Positions 48,754-58,701 of a stretch of DNA of 64,000 nucleotides are shown here, piece by piece. Numbering within the stretch: the first letter of the stretch is position 1; every line of letters starts with the position of its first letter. Location of the stretch: the NCBI GenBank assembly GCA_002753225.1, contig PDZS01000002.1, positions 62,001 through 126,000 on the forward strand, written 5' to 3'. Below the pieces are notes generated by a model that did not search any database, had not been told where the DNA came from, and was given only the letters and a program-made list of their open reading frames with translations. Position numbers and translations under genes: made by a program. This DNA comes from Deltaproteobacteria bacterium YD0425bin51. GTDB lineage: Bacteria > Desulfobacterota > Desulfobacteria > Desulfobacterales > YD0425bin51.

Positions 48754-50102
48754 AAAATGTACCTGCTTAAATCTTCATCTGCAACTATGTCTTTTAATTT
48801 ATCTGTGACATATTTGGTATTAATTTTTATTTCTTTTTCTTGTAAATCTGGAGCATCAAATAGAATGTCTTCTAAAAGACGTTCCATTATGGTATGCAGC
48901 CTTCTTGCACCTATATTTTCTGTCCTATTGTTAACATGCTCTGCTATTCTTGAAATCTCAGAAATAGCAGTTTTGTCAAAAATAATATCAATCCCTTCTG
49001 TTTTAAGTAAAGCTTGATATTGCAGGAGCAAAGCATTTTTAGGCTCTGTTAAAATTCTTATAAATTCTTTTTGTCCTAAAGATTCAAGTTCAACTCTTAT
49101 TGGAAATCTCCCTTGAAGTTCTGGAATTAAATCTGACGGCTTACTTGCATGAAATGCGCCAGCAGCTATAAAAAGTACATGATCAGTTTTTACTGGTCCA
49201 TATTTTGTGGTAACTGTGCTTCCTTCAACAAGAGGGAGTAAATCTCTTTGCACTCCTTCCCTTGATACATCAGGACCATGTCCGCCGTCTTTACCTACAA
49301 TTTTATCTATTTCATCAAGGAAAATAATACCTGATTCTTCTACTTTTTCTATAGCCTGTTTAACTACTTTTTCCATTTCAACAAGCCTTTGCACTTCTTC
49401 TTGAGTTAAAAGCTCAAGAGCTTCAGGAACCTGTATTTTTCTTTTTTTTGTCCCTTTTGGAAGAATACTTCCAAAAACATCTTTAAAATTAATACCCAGC
49501 TCCTCCATTCCAATATTTGAAAATACTTCAACTACAGGCATTGGTCTGTCTGATACATCTAAGTCAACATATTTATTATCTAATTTACCTGCTCTAAGCA
49601 TTTGGCGTAGCTTTTCTCTTGTAGCGTTCGTTTCATGATTAACAGAACCATCCTCTTTTTCATCTTCTTTACTTGCAGATTCTTTTTTAGATGGCAGCAA
49701 GAGGTCTAACATCCGTTCTTCTGCATTATTTTTTGCTTTTTCTTTTACGCCTTCCTGCTCTCGGACTTTTAGCATATTAACTGTAAGTTCTACAAGATCA
49801 CGTACCATAGATTCAACATCTCTGCCTACATAGCCTACTTCTGTAAATTTTGAAGCCTCAACTTTGTAGAATGGAGAGTCAGCAAGTTTTGCCAGTCTTC
49901 TAGCTATCTCTGTTTTTCCAACGCCAGTTGGACCAATTAAAATAATATTTTTAGGTGCGATTTCATCCCGTAATTCTTTGGGAGTTTGCTGCCTGCGCCA
50001 TCTGTTTCTTAAAGCTATTGCAACAGATCGTTTTGCGTTTTTTTGTCCTATTATATATTTGTCTAGTTCTTTGACTATTTCTGATGGTTTAAGGTTGCTC
50101 AT
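48750..50102 (-). CDS. hslU: HslU, ATPase subunit of the HslUV protease
   Basis: 450 residues. It begins [17 protein letters not shown]. Walker A is [15 protein letters not shown] and Walker B is [11 protein letters not shown], and the GYVGRD pore motif is present. It unfolds proteins for HslV. The intermediate (I) domain is at about residues 110-220. It overlaps the hslV end by 14 bases, so the two are translated together. Confidence 0.97.
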   Translation of the reverse strand: MSNLKPSEIVKELDKYIIGQKNAKRSVAIALRNRWRRQQTPKELRDEIAPKNIILIGPTGVGKTEIARRLAKLADSPFYKVEASKFTEVGYVGRDVESMVRDLVELTVNMLKVREQEGVKEKAKNNAEERMLDLLLPSKKESASKEDEKEDGSVNHETNATREKLRQMLRAGKLDNKYVDLDVSDRPMPVVEVFSNIGMEELGINFKDVFGSILPKGTKKRKIQVPEALELLTQEEVQRLVEMEKVVKQAIEKVEESGIIFLDEIDKIVGKDGGHGPDVSREGVQRDLLPLVEGSTVTTKYGPVKTDHVLFIAAGAFHASKPSDLIPELQGRFPIRVELESLGQKEFIRILTEPKNALLLQYQALLKTEGIDIIFDKTAISEISRIAEHVNNRTENIGARRLHTIMERLLEDILFDAPDLQEKEIKINTKYVTDKLKDIVADEDLSRYIL

Positions 50103-50661
50103 ATTCTCCTATTTCTTCTATTGTTAGAGTTTCATTAGTGTATATACATATGGAAGATGCTATTTTCATTGCTTCCTGGACAATTGTTTTAGCATCTAAA
50201 TTTGTATGACGTACAAGCGCTGTTGCTGCTGCTTGAGCAAATGATCCTCCTGACCCTATACCTAAAATGCCATGTTCAGGTTCAATCACATCTCCGCTTC
50301 CTGAAATAAGGAACATCTTTGAAGCATCTACTGCTACTAGTATCGCCTCAAGACGTCTTAAGAATTTATCTGTCCTCCAATCTCTAGCTAGTTCAACGCA
50401 AGCTCTCGTCAAATTCCCATTATATTGGTCAAGTTTACTTTCAAGTCTGTCAAAAAGATTTAGGGCATCTGCTGTTGCTCCAGCAAATCCAACGATTATT
50501 TGATCTTTATAAATCCTTCTAACTTTTTTAGCATTATGTTTAATAACAGTTGTGTTTAAAGTTACTTGTCCGTCGCCTGCTACAGCAACTTTCCCTTTAT
50601 GCCTTACGGCAAGAATAGTCGTACCATGAATCTTTTTATCTTCTTGGGTGAGCTTTGTCAT
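50089..50661 (-). CDS. hslV: HslV, proteolytic subunit of the HslUV protease
   Basis: 190 residues. The segment [23 protein letters not shown] shows the mature N-terminal Thr after a 13-residue propeptide. [12 protein letters not shown] and the Thr/Lys pattern are those of proteasome-beta-like HslV. I chose the ATG at 50661, because the in-frame ATG at 50682 would lie deeper inside xerC; the remaining overlap with xerC is 26 bases. Confidence 0.96.
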   Translation of the reverse strand: MTKLTQEDKKIHGTTILAVRHKGKVAVAGDGQVTLNTTVIKHNAKKVRRIYKDQIIVGFAGATADALNLFDRLESKLDQYNGNLTRACVELARDWRTDKFLRRLEAILVAVDASKMFLISGSGDVIEPEHGILGIGSGGSFAQAAATALVRHTNLDAKTIVQEAMKIASSICIYTNETLTIEEIGEYEQP

Positions 50662-51553
50662 ATGTCTCCATAAGTCTTGCAATACTAACGTGAGTATATC
50701 TTTGAGTTGTGGACAAACTTTTATGTCCTAAAAGTTCTTGAACTACTCTTAAATCAGCGCCTGCATCAAGCATATGAGTTGCAAATGTATGTCTTAAAGT
50801 ATGCGGCGATACAGATAAAAGGATAGCACATTTTCTTACCAATTTATCTAAAATCCGAGCAATAGATCTCGCGCTCAGTCTTCCTCCATTTTTATTAAAA
50901 AAAAGAGGAGGATTATCATCAAAAATAAAGGGCTGTTTCTGTAATTTTTCAATATATCTTTTTATTGAATATATTGCTTTTTCACCAATTGGGAGTATCC
51001 TTTCTCGGTTCCCTTTACCAAGAACGCGAATAGACTTATTGTTTAAGTCTATATCAAATGTGTTTAATCCAACTATTTCAGATACTCTTATCCCTGTTGA
51101 ATAGAGTGTTTCAAAAATTGCCCTGTTCCTAAGTTCCAGAAAAGTCTCTTCAGTTATTGAGTCCAAAACCCTAAACATATCGTCAACAGATAAATAAACA
51201 GGTATGTTTTTATCTAACTTTGGGCTAGTAACAAATTCTGTTGGTGTATTTTCTATAAATCCTTTTTTTATTAAAAACTTAAAAAAAGAACGAACCGCAG
51301 AAAGCTTGCGGCTCATTGTACTTTTTTTATTTTTTTTTTTGTATAATGCACCAAGATAGGCTCTTATCATTAAATTACTCACATCTTTAATCTCTATACT
51401 TTCATCCTGTGAAGAAAAATTTTCTCCAATAAAGTTTAAAAATTCCTCCAAATCAACAACATATCCGCGATGAGTATGAACTGAGTAACCTTTTTCAACA
51501 ATAAGTGATTCCAAAAAAGATTTAGCTGCGCTTTTTAATGAAAGTAAATCCAT
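50636..51553 (-). CDS. xerC: Tyrosine recombinase XerC-like
   Basis: About 305 residues. The N-terminal SAM-like core-binding domain is followed by a catalytic domain with the R-K-H-R-H-Y set: [51 protein letters not shown]. Its place immediately before hslVU is typical of XerC, which resolves chromosome dimers at dif. The ATG at 51553 is preferred over an adjacent TTG at 51556. Confidence 0.93.
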   Translation of the reverse strand: MDLLSLKSAAKSFLESLIVEKGYSVHTHRGYVVDLEEFLNFIGENFSSQDESIEIKDVSNLMIRAYLGALYKKKNKKSTMSRKLSAVRSFFKFLIKKGFIENTPTEFVTSPKLDKNIPVYLSVDDMFRVLDSITEETFLELRNRAIFETLYSTGIRVSEIVGLNTFDIDLNNKSIRVLGKGNRERILPIGEKAIYSIKRYIEKLQKQPFIFDDNPPLFFNKNGGRLSARSIARILDKLVRKCAILLSVSPHTLRHTFATHMLDAGADLRVVQELLGHKSLSTTQRYTHVSIARLMETYDKAHPRR

Positions 51554-51559
51554 CAAAGC

Positions 51560-52138
51560 CTAAAATTTAAGCATTAATTCAATTTCAGCCCAGGTTCCAA
51601 CTTCTACAAAGGGATGTTCTACTCTATTCCAAGGCTGTTTAAATACAATTGGAGTAATACCTGCTTTATCAAGATTAAAACAGGTCTCTACCCTATCTTC
51701 CACAAAAAAATGAATATTTTTATCCTTTAGAACATCTGTTTTGGCTTCAAAAGAACCTGTTGCAACAACTTCAACTGATTGTTTTGCCAAAGGAAGAACC
51801 TGAAATAGCCAATCATAAATATGAGCTACATCATGTCTTGCTGTTACAAATAAAATGGGGCTATGATTTTTTGCAATTTTTGTTATAACTTCAGGCGCGC
51901 CATTTATTGGTTTTAATATCCCTTTGTAGTTTCCATTTACTAGTTTTAAAAGTATTTCTTCAATAATTTGAGGCTCAATATTTGTGCATTCCTCGATGAA
52001 ATAACTTTTTATATCCTCATATTTAATACCTTGTATGTTATATTCGTCACGTGCAATATCTAAAAATAAAGTCATTGTGTCGGCAAACACACCGTCTATA
52101 TCAAAAGCTATAAATTTTGGATTAATAGAATTAACCAT
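51560..52138 (-). CDS. HAD-superfamily phosphatase-like protein
   Basis: 192 residues. Motif I is FDIDGVFADT (Asp nucleophile), motif II FVTARHD, and the acidic motif FFVEDRVETC. The layout resembles small 5'(3')-deoxyribonucleotidase-type HAD proteins. Substrate unknown. It precedes xerC by 6 bases. Confidence 0.82.
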   Translation of the reverse strand: MVNSINPKFIAFDIDGVFADTMTLFLDIARDEYNIQGIKYEDIKSYFIEECTNIEPQIIEEILLKLVNGNYKGILKPINGAPEVITKIAKNHSPILFVTARHDVAHIYDWLFQVLPLAKQSVEVVATGSFEAKTDVLKDKNIHFFVEDRVETCFNLDKAGITPIVFKQPWNRVEHPFVEVGTWAEIELMLKF

Positions 52139-52145
52139 AAACTTA

Positions 52146-52469
52146 TTAAGTGCGCCGCGTTCTTTTCTTTAACTTACTGATGCGTCGCTTTAAAAGCGCA
52201 CTCTTTTTAGGATTATCTTCTTTATCTACAGTTTCCTTTTTTACTCGCAGTTCTTTGATTTTTTTCTTAAGATCTCGAATAGAAGATTCTTTTTTTACCT
52301 CTTCTTCCTTTATCCCTTTGGCTTTTTTTATAGATTGAATCAACTCAAGTTTATTCATACCATGAACTCCGCTGATTCCTTCTATTTTTAAAGCTTCTTC
52401 CCTAAGTTCTTTTGCAGTCATTTTGTCTAAGGGTTTTTGTTTTTCTTCCTTCTTTTTTTTAGCTCCCAT
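52146..52469 (-). CDS. Rho N-terminal-like small basic protein
   Basis: 107 highly charged residues. LDKMTAKELREEALKIEGISGVHGMNKLELIQSIKKA matches the Rho_N (SAP-like) domain. The rest is a Lys/Arg-rich tail (ELRVKKETVDKEDNPKK; KRRISKLKKRTRRT) suited to nucleic acid binding. It is the first gene of the xerC-hslVU-arg run. Confidence 0.78.
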   Translation of the reverse strand: MGAKKKKEEKQKPLDKMTAKELREEALKIEGISGVHGMNKLELIQSIKKAKGIKEEEVKKESSIRDLKKKIKELRVKKETVDKEDNPKKSALLKRRISKLKKRTRRT

Positions 52470-52639
52470 ATGTTGTCCACTTTCTATTTAAGTTAGAGTT
52501 AAATTAATTTAGTTAGTTCTACCTAAGTGCCATAAACTATAAAAATAAATCAAATCATTTATCTAGTCAATATTTTTCAAGGACATACCTGTATTTTAAA
52601 TAGTGTTTCATCAAATATTCATGACATAAATGGTCTTGT

Positions 52640-52668
52640 TTGACAATAGTATCGTACTGCATTACCAT
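52640..52668 (+). promoter_or_regulatory. Candidate sigma-70 promoter before the Rpn gene
   Basis: TTGACA (52640-52645) and TACCAT (52663-52668) are separated by 17 bp. The -35 is perfect and the -10 matches 4 of 6. It would drive the nuclease gene starting at 52745. The rest of the 275-bp spacer (52470-52744) shows nothing else clear. Confidence 0.42.
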
Positions 52669-52744
52669 ATTACATGATTAAGACATTCAAATGCAAATAA
52701 ACAAAAAAATAGCACCAAATAAATTAAATAAGGATACAAGAATA

Positions 52745-53596
52745 ATGAGATTTGTAGATCCGAAAAGCAATATAGCTTTTAAAAAAATATTTGGAAATGA
52801 GAATAAAAAGGAGATTCTAATAAGTTTTCTGAATGCTGTATTGCTATTGGAAGGAGATAAGGCAATACAAGAGGTGACTATTTTAGACCCATATCAAGCG
52901 CCAAAGATAAAGGATTTAAAAGAGACTATACTTGACGTTAAGGCAAAAGATGGAAGAGGAGTTACTTTTATTGTAGAGATGCAAGTTGAAAAAGAAGATT
53001 TTTTTCATAAAAGAGTCTTGTATTACACAAGCAAGGCTTATGTTTTTCAGATAGAGAAAGGTACAGATTATCCTAAGTTAAATCAGGTTTTTTTTATTGG
53101 TATTCTTAACTTTAAAATGCTTGACACTAAAGATTATATATCAAGGCATTTGATTTTAGATGCAAAGACTCATAAACAGGAGATCAAGGATTTTGAATTT
53201 AATTTTATTGAACTCAAAAAATTTAACAAAAAAGTAGATGAATTAGAAAGCGTACTAGATAAGTGGATATATTTTTTTAAGCATACAGAGGATTTAAAAA
53301 TAGTACCAGCGGAGTTATCAAATGTAAAAGAAATTGCAGAAGCTTTTGAGATAGCAGAACAACATAATTGGACACAGAAAGAGTTAGATATTTATGAATA
53401 TTGGCAGATAAAAGAAGTTATTCATAAAAACGCTATGGAATTAAGTATGAGAGAAGCTGTAACTGAAGCTGAATTAAAGGGAAGGCTTGAAGGAAGGATT
53501 GAGACAGCAAAGAATTTATTGTCCTTAGGTGTTCATGTACAAACCATAATGAAGGCAACAGGATTGGATGAAAAGACTATAAGAGAGGGTGTTTAA
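52745..53596 (+). CDS. Rpn-family PD-(D/E)XK nuclease / putative transposase
   Basis: About 283 residues starting MRFVDPKSNIAFKKIFG, the typical opening of the Rpn/PDDEXK_2 family. The nuclease core includes LDVKAKDGRGVTFIVEMQVEK, which carries the D...ExQ type active site. The C-terminus has GRLEGRIETAKNLLSLG and KATGLDEKTI, the family's helical tail. Members promote recombination and are often called transposases. An in-frame ATG at 52691 would add 18 residues; the family start favours 52745. A 28-bp palindrome follows the stop. Confidence 0.86.
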   Translation: MRFVDPKSNIAFKKIFGNENKKEILISFLNAVLLLEGDKAIQEVTILDPYQAPKIKDLKETILDVKAKDGRGVTFIVEMQVEKEDFFHKRVLYYTSKAYVFQIEKGTDYPKLNQVFFIGILNFKMLDTKDYISRHLILDAKTHKQEIKDFEFNFIELKKFNKKVDELESVLDKWIYFFKHTEDLKIVPAELSNVKEIAEAFEIAEQHNWTQKELDIYEYWQIKEVIHKNAMELSMREAVTEAELKGRLEGRIETAKNLLSLGVHVQTIMKATGLDEKTIREGV

Positions 53597-53599
53597 ATA

Positions 53600-53627
53600 G
53601 TAGAGACGCACGGCCGTGCGTCTCTAC
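53600..53627. repeat. 28-bp perfect palindrome
   Basis: The left arm is GTAGAGACGCACGG and the right arm is its exact reverse complement, with no spacer. It begins 3 bases after the Rpn stop and is far more GC-rich than its surroundings. I recall related GTAGAGACG-type palindromes being dispersed in other bacterial genomes. It could be a dispersed repeat, an element end or a bidirectional terminator; no T-run follows. Confidence 0.85.
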
Positions 53628-53673
53628 CGGTAGTTTTGACATATCACTGTCTCTGGCATATGGTTTTACAATA

Positions 53674-55614
53674 TTAAAACTTAAATCTAACTCCTCCTTC
53701 AACCCATCTCTCTGGATTTACGTAATCTCGATACTGAACGCCGTTGAAAATATTATTTACTTTGCCAAATAGCTCACTGCTAAATAGGTTGTTGCTGTAT
53801 ATCTTTTTAATAATGCTAAAATCTATTACTATATCAGCAAACTTTACTCCACCAGTAAAATTAATGGGATCATAATCCCAGTCAATAAAGTGACCGAATA
53901 GTTCTGCTCGTAATGATTTTTTATCATCGTATTTTAATCCTAAATTATAAGTATAACTATCGGTTGAGCCGTAGTTACTAATAGGACTGTAATGGACATA
54001 GCTTGCTCCTAAAGAAAGTGAAATATTATAAAATGGGTCTGTTTCTATTTCAATTTCAAATCCTCTCCGTCTATTTTTATCTTCTTGATTTATCCATGTT
54101 CTAACAGTTTTAGTTTTTCTTATCCTAAGTAAAGTATCGTCAATTTCATGATAAAAAAAATCTGATTTTACCCAAATGTAAGGACATGCTCTGGTTTCAA
54201 AGCCTGCCTGATATGACCAAATAGTTTCAGGGTTAATGTCTGGATTTGGCTGTAAGTTTACCCCTGGAAGTTTTGTATAAGCAAAACTTGGATTTGAAAA
54301 TCCTCTTGCTATTAAACTTCGGAAAAGAGTATCTGGTCCTATTTGATATGTTGCGCCTATGCTTGGAGCAAAAAAATCGCCGACTATGTCATGATGATTA
54401 TATCTAAGACCTGGAGTAATAGTAAATTTGTCCAGATTTATAGTATCATTTATGTAAACAGCCGCTTCAGTATAATCAGATTTTGCAAAAACTTTTTCAG
54501 GCTGGCCTATACTTTGGTAATATTTTCCGTTAGTATTTGTTTTGTCTATAATACCTTGTTCTAAATCAATACCAAATATAACTTTATGCTCTCCTTTTTC
54601 CCATGAAAATTTAATCTTCCCCTGAGAAAGTGTTGTATCTGAAAGCTGATCTAAAAATAATTCTTTAGATTTGCTCCATGTGCCAAGTCCAAGTGTATAA
54701 TTTGTGCCCCACGTTTTCTGCCTTTTCTGATTTAAAGATATATTCATATTAAAATTTCTAGTAAACTTGGTATCAAAACTTGCAGTAACAAAATTAGTTC
54801 TAAATAGACAATCAGTTTTTAAATCACTTTTTATTGCATCTCCAACTCCAAAGTCTGGCTGGCTTGTTCCAAATGTAAAATTTGCATATGTATCAGTTGA
54901 TATTGGTATTGTAAATTTGGCATAGCCGTTGGTATTATTAAAGAATCTTGAATCCATTAAAGCAGTTGCCTCCTGATACCCAGCATATAAATAATACCAC
55001 AAGCTGCCTGCTCTCCCTGATGTATCAGCTCTAAAGTCCTGCCTGTGACCTTCGCCGTATGAACCGCTGATAGAGCTTGTTGGCTTTTCTGTTTCACCGG
55101 CTGGTTTTGTTAAAATATTTATTACTCCGCCAAGTGATGAACCCCAAGCTGATGATGCTGGTCCTTTTATAATTTCTATTCTGTTAATAATTTGTAAAGG
55201 AATACCATTTACTTCAGCGGCGCTATCATCTAGTTTATTCCAGGGAACTCCATCTAAAAGAACAAGGACTTGGCGTTCGTTAGATCCCTGTATTTGAGAA
55301 AATGAAACAGTGCCAAAGTCACGGCTATACATTGATGTAAATATCCCTGCTAAACGGTCTAAAACTTCAACAAGGAAATGAGCGTTCATATTTTCGATAT
55401 CTTTTGCAGTTATTACAACCATGGTTTCTGCAACCTGAGATATAGGCTTTGGATGCCTTGAGGATGTAACTACTAAATCTTTGTCAGGATAATATAGCTG
55501 CAGTATATCTATGTCTTTCTCAGATTTGGCTAAATTTATATTTTCTTCACAATGTAATTTGCCATACGTAGTAAATAGAAGTAATCAGATAAAAATACTT
55601 TTAAAAAACTTCAT
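53674..55614 (-). pseudogene. TonB-dependent outer-membrane receptor with in-frame TGA at codon 10
   Basis: A receptor of about 646 codons. A strong AAAGGAG precedes ATG at 55612-55614, then MKFFKSIFI, a TGA at 55585-55587, and the frame continues LLLFTTYG as the rest of a signal peptide. Next come a TonB box-like DLVVTSSRHPKPISQVAE, a plug domain (VVITAKDIENMNAHFLVEVLDRLAGIF; RIEIIKGPASSAWGS) and a beta-barrel ending in GVRFKF. No other start restores a signal peptide; the next ATG (55422) lies in the plug. I see no SECIS hairpin after the TGA. A nonsense mutation, sequence error or readthrough are the options. It is divergent from a binding protein gene. Confidence 0.75.
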
Positions 55615-55725
55615 GGTTGATTTTTCTCCTTTAATAATATTATTATTATATGGTTTAACTTCTAATTATTAGTAGTATATACTATATATTTAACCTTTTA
55701 ATTTTTCTCATATTTTATTTATATT

Positions 55726-56640
55726 TTGAAAAATTATGTCCGCTTATTAATCTTTTTTTCAATATTATGTCAATATTTATTATATCCACCAGATTTATGT
55801 CTGGCTGGCGGAAGGGTTTTTATTGTCCAAAGCCTGCGTGTACAGCCCTATGAAGAAGTGATCAAAGGTTTCAAATATAGTTGCGATGCAGGAATTGAAA
55901 GAATAGTATTATCTGAAAACATTGATCCTGACATAAATAAAAAAATCAAAACAAATCAACCTGATGTTATATTAGCCATAGGAATTGAAGCTCTAAATCA
56001 AGTTAAAAGTATTAAAGATATCCCCATAGTTTATCTCATGGTCTTAAATCCTCAGTCAGTTATTTCAAACCAACAAAATATTACAGGCATTAGCATCAAT
56101 ATTGGCTTTGAAAAACAAATATCTTTATTTTTGGAGGCTATGCCGAGTCTAAAAAGAATAGGAACAATTTATAATCCAGATGTAATGAAATATATAGCAG
56201 ATGATGCCAAATCAGTTACTAAAAATAAAAATATAGAATTAATAATGGAAGCAGTTCAAACCCCTAAAGATTTTTTTAAAAAATTAATCGAAATGAAAGG
56301 AAAGATTGATGCCTTTTGGATGCTGCCGGATATTTCGCTTATAACTCCTGAAAATATAGAGTTGTTATTTTTATTTTCCATGGAAAACAAGGTTCCTGTT
56401 CTAACATTTTCAGAAAAATATTTTAAACAGGGAGCTTTAATGACGATATTTTGTGATCCTCTTGACGTAGGTCGCCAAGGTGGAGTTATCGCAAGAGAGA
56501 TTATTTTGGGTAAAAAAGTTTCCAGCATAAAACCGCAGTTTGCAGAAAACGCTGTTGTCTCCTTTAATTTGAAAATTGTGGAAAAACTTGGAATTAAGAT
56601 AAATAATAATATAAAGGAAAAGAATTGGATTTTAAAATGA
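55726..56640 (+). CDS. ABC-type substrate-binding protein (ABC_sub_bind family)
   Basis: 304 residues from a TTG start. The N-terminal hydrophobic signal (VRLLIFFSILCQYLLYPPDLCLA) is followed by a type I binding fold: RVFIVQSLRVQPYEEVIKGFKYSC, NPQSVISNQQNITGISI, MPSLKRIGTIYNPD, and DAFWMLPDISLITPENIELLF. No permease or ATPase genes are nearby. It is coupled (ATGA overlap) to a histidine kinase, so it probably serves signalling rather than uptake. No clear ribosome site precedes the start. Confidence 0.8.
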   Translation: MKNYVRLLIFFSILCQYLLYPPDLCLAGGRVFIVQSLRVQPYEEVIKGFKYSCDAGIERIVLSENIDPDINKKIKTNQPDVILAIGIEALNQVKSIKDIPIVYLMVLNPQSVISNQQNITGISINIGFEKQISLFLEAMPSLKRIGTIYNPDVMKYIADDAKSVTKNKNIELIMEAVQTPKDFFKKLIEMKGKIDAFWMLPDISLITPENIELLFLFSMENKVPVLTFSEKYFKQGALMTIFCDPLDVGRQGGVIAREIILGKKVSSIKPQFAENAVVSFNLKIVEKLGIKINNNIKEKNWILK

Positions 56641-58688
56641 GTTTCAAAATATTCCAAAAAATCAGAGAAATTTTTGCTTTAAAAATATTTTTAATATTCA
56701 GTTTAATACTGTTTATTTTTTTAATATCCCTCACAGCCTTTTTTATTCATTATGAAACTGATTCACTTAAAGATAATCTTATTCAAACAGGAAAAGTGGT
56801 GACAGAAATTTTTGCCAATAATTCTAGATTGGGCTTATTTTCTGATAATAAAGTTATCATGAACAATGTTATCATAAGTATTTTTAAAGAAAAGAACGTT
56901 ATTGAAGTTTCAGTTTTTAATAAAGAACAAAAACTATTTGTTCAAAAAATAAAAAACAGCATGTTTGATAAAAAAGATATAAATAGTCATGTATTTCAAA
57001 TGCTGAAAAGAAAATCAGAAGTTATCTTTTTTGAAAATACGGATAGAATTGAATTCTTTAGCCCAGTATTTTCTTTGAATACAATAAATAATGAAGAAGA
57101 TTTTTTTCTTGAAAAAGATTCTCCTGATTCAAATAATGCTCTTTTGGGTTTTGTAAGAGTAATAATAGATAAAAACCAACTAAATTGTAATATTAAACGT
57201 ATATTTACTATAAGTATCTTGTTAGGGTTATTTTTCTTAATCATAGGCTCTGTGACTATGTTTTTGACAGCAAAAAAAATGACAAGACCTTTAAAGAGCC
57301 TAAATGATGAAGTAAAAATTTTGGAACAAGGTAATCTAAAGGAATTTAATGAAATACAAGTTAAAACCATAGATGAAGTGGGTAAATTGACAACTGCTTT
57401 TAACAACATGGCAAAAGCACTTATGGAAAGAGAAAAAAAATTGATACAAAGCGAAGATAATTTAAAAACTGAGCGCAATTTTTTAGCACAGCGTGTTGAT
57501 GAACAGGTTAAAGAACTTACAATTCTTAATGCAGAATTATCACGTTCTGCAAAACTTAAAGATGAATTTCTAGCCAATATGAGTCATGAGCTTAGAACAC
57601 CTCTTACTTCTATTTTAGGAATGTCTGAAATTCTTATAGAGGAAATGTATGGTCCCTTGAATGAACAACAGCGCTCCTATTTGGAAACAATAGAAAAAAG
57701 CGGAAAGCATCTGTTATCTCTGATAAATGATATATTAGACGTTTCCAAGATAGAAGCAGAGAAAATGAAATTAGACTTTTCAGAAATAGATATAAAATAT
57801 CTTTGTGAATCAGTTATACGAATGATTAAACAGACAGCTTCAAAAAAGAGGTTGAGAGTAACTACATCATTTAACATTAAAAATAATATTCTATACGCTG
57901 ATAACTTAAGATTAAAACAAATACTGGTTAATCTCCTTTCAAATGCAGTCAAATTTACTAATGAAGGAGGAAGTATAGGGATGGATGTAAATGACGATTT
58001 TGCAGCTAAGGCTACTAAACTTAGAATATGGGATACAGGTATAGGTATTAAAGAAAAAGATATGGAGCTTTTATTTAAACCTTTTTCTCAGATAGAGAGT
58101 AATCTTTCACGTAAATATTCAGGCTCTGGTCTAGGGCTTGTACTTGCTAAACGACTAACCCAGATGCACGGTGGAGACATAAAATTCGAAAGCGTTTACG
58201 GCAAAGGGAGTTCTTTTACTATAAGCATCCCTTGGCAAGATATGCCTGTTTATACTGAAGTTTTAGCAAAAGAAAAATTTTTTCAAAAACCAGCAAAAAG
58301 TTCTTCCTCAATTTCTTCTAATTCTCATTTGATACTTGTTGTTGATGATAATAGTGACAATGTTACTTTGATTTCCAATTATATTAAACATAAAGGATAT
58401 AAAGTAATTGTTGCTACAGATGGGAATGAAGCTATTAATATGGCTATAAGCTCTAATCCTGATTTAATACTTATGGATATTCAGATGCCGGGAATAGATG
58501 GATTAGAAGCTATAAGGAATATAAGATTAACAAATAAAAAAGTTCCTATATTAGCTGTAACTGCGCTAGCAATGCCAGGTGACAGGGAGCGCTGTATATC
58601 AGCAGGAGCAAATAATTATTTAACTAAGCCGATTAATTTGAAAGATTTACTAATGGCAATTGAAAAAGGATTAAGGGGAGACACATAG
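56637..58688 (+). CDS. Hybrid histidine kinase with CHASE8-like sensor
   Basis: About 683 residues. Membrane helices near 20-40 and 190-210 enclose a CHASE8-like periplasmic domain (IQTGKVVTEIFANNSRLGLFSD). HAMP and a coiled coil follow. HisKA has LANMSHELRTPLTSILG, the HATPase has DTGIGIKEKDMELLFKPF and GSGLGLVLAKRL, and a C-terminal receiver has [16 protein letters not shown]. The ATG at 56637 overlaps the binding-protein stop; an in-frame TTG lies at 56625. It probably reads the ligand state of the upstream binding protein. Confidence 0.9.
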   Translation: MSFKIFQKIREIFALKIFLIFSLILFIFLISLTAFFIHYETDSLKDNLIQTGKVVTEIFANNSRLGLFSDNKVIMNNVIISIFKEKNVIEVSVFNKEQKLFVQKIKNSMFDKKDINSHVFQMLKRKSEVIFFENTDRIEFFSPVFSLNTINNEEDFFLEKDSPDSNNALLGFVRVIIDKNQLNCNIKRIFTISILLGLFFLIIGSVTMFLTAKKMTRPLKSLNDEVKILEQGNLKEFNEIQVKTIDEVGKLTTAFNNMAKALMEREKKLIQSEDNLKTERNFLAQRVDEQVKELTILNAELSRSAKLKDEFLANMSHELRTPLTSILGMSEILIEEMYGPLNEQQRSYLETIEKSGKHLLSLINDILDVSKIEAEKMKLDFSEIDIKYLCESVIRMIKQTASKKRLRVTTSFNIKNNILYADNLRLKQILVNLLSNAVKFTNEGGSIGMDVNDDFAAKATKLRIWDTGIGIKEKDMELLFKPFSQIESNLSRKYSGSGLGLVLAKRLTQMHGGDIKFESVYGKGSSFTISIPWQDMPVYTEVLAKEKFFQKPAKSSSSISSNSHLILVVDDNSDNVTLISNYIKHKGYKVIVATDGNEAINMAISSNPDLILMDIQMPGIDGLEAIRNIRLTNKKVPILAVTALAMPGDRERCISAGANNYLTKPINLKDLLMAIEKGLRGDT

Positions 58689-58701
58689 ATCTATATCTAT
58701 G
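58684..58701. terminator. Hairpin between convergent kinase and miaA genes
   Basis: CATAGAT and ATCTATG form a 7-bp perfect stem around loop CTAT. It covers the kinase stop and the 3' end of miaA. There is no T-run, so it would at best be a weak or Rho-assisted bidirectional terminator. Confidence 0.3.

Noticed and set aside
55422..55614. Selenocysteine reading of the TGA in the TonB receptor
   Set aside because: No stable hairpin with a suitable loop lies 15-40 nt downstream, and a signal peptide has no use for Sec.
56996..57577. Minus-strand ORF of 193 residues
   Set aside because: Antisense to the CHASE8-HAMP kinase, low-complexity Ser/Phe/Lys composition, no motif.
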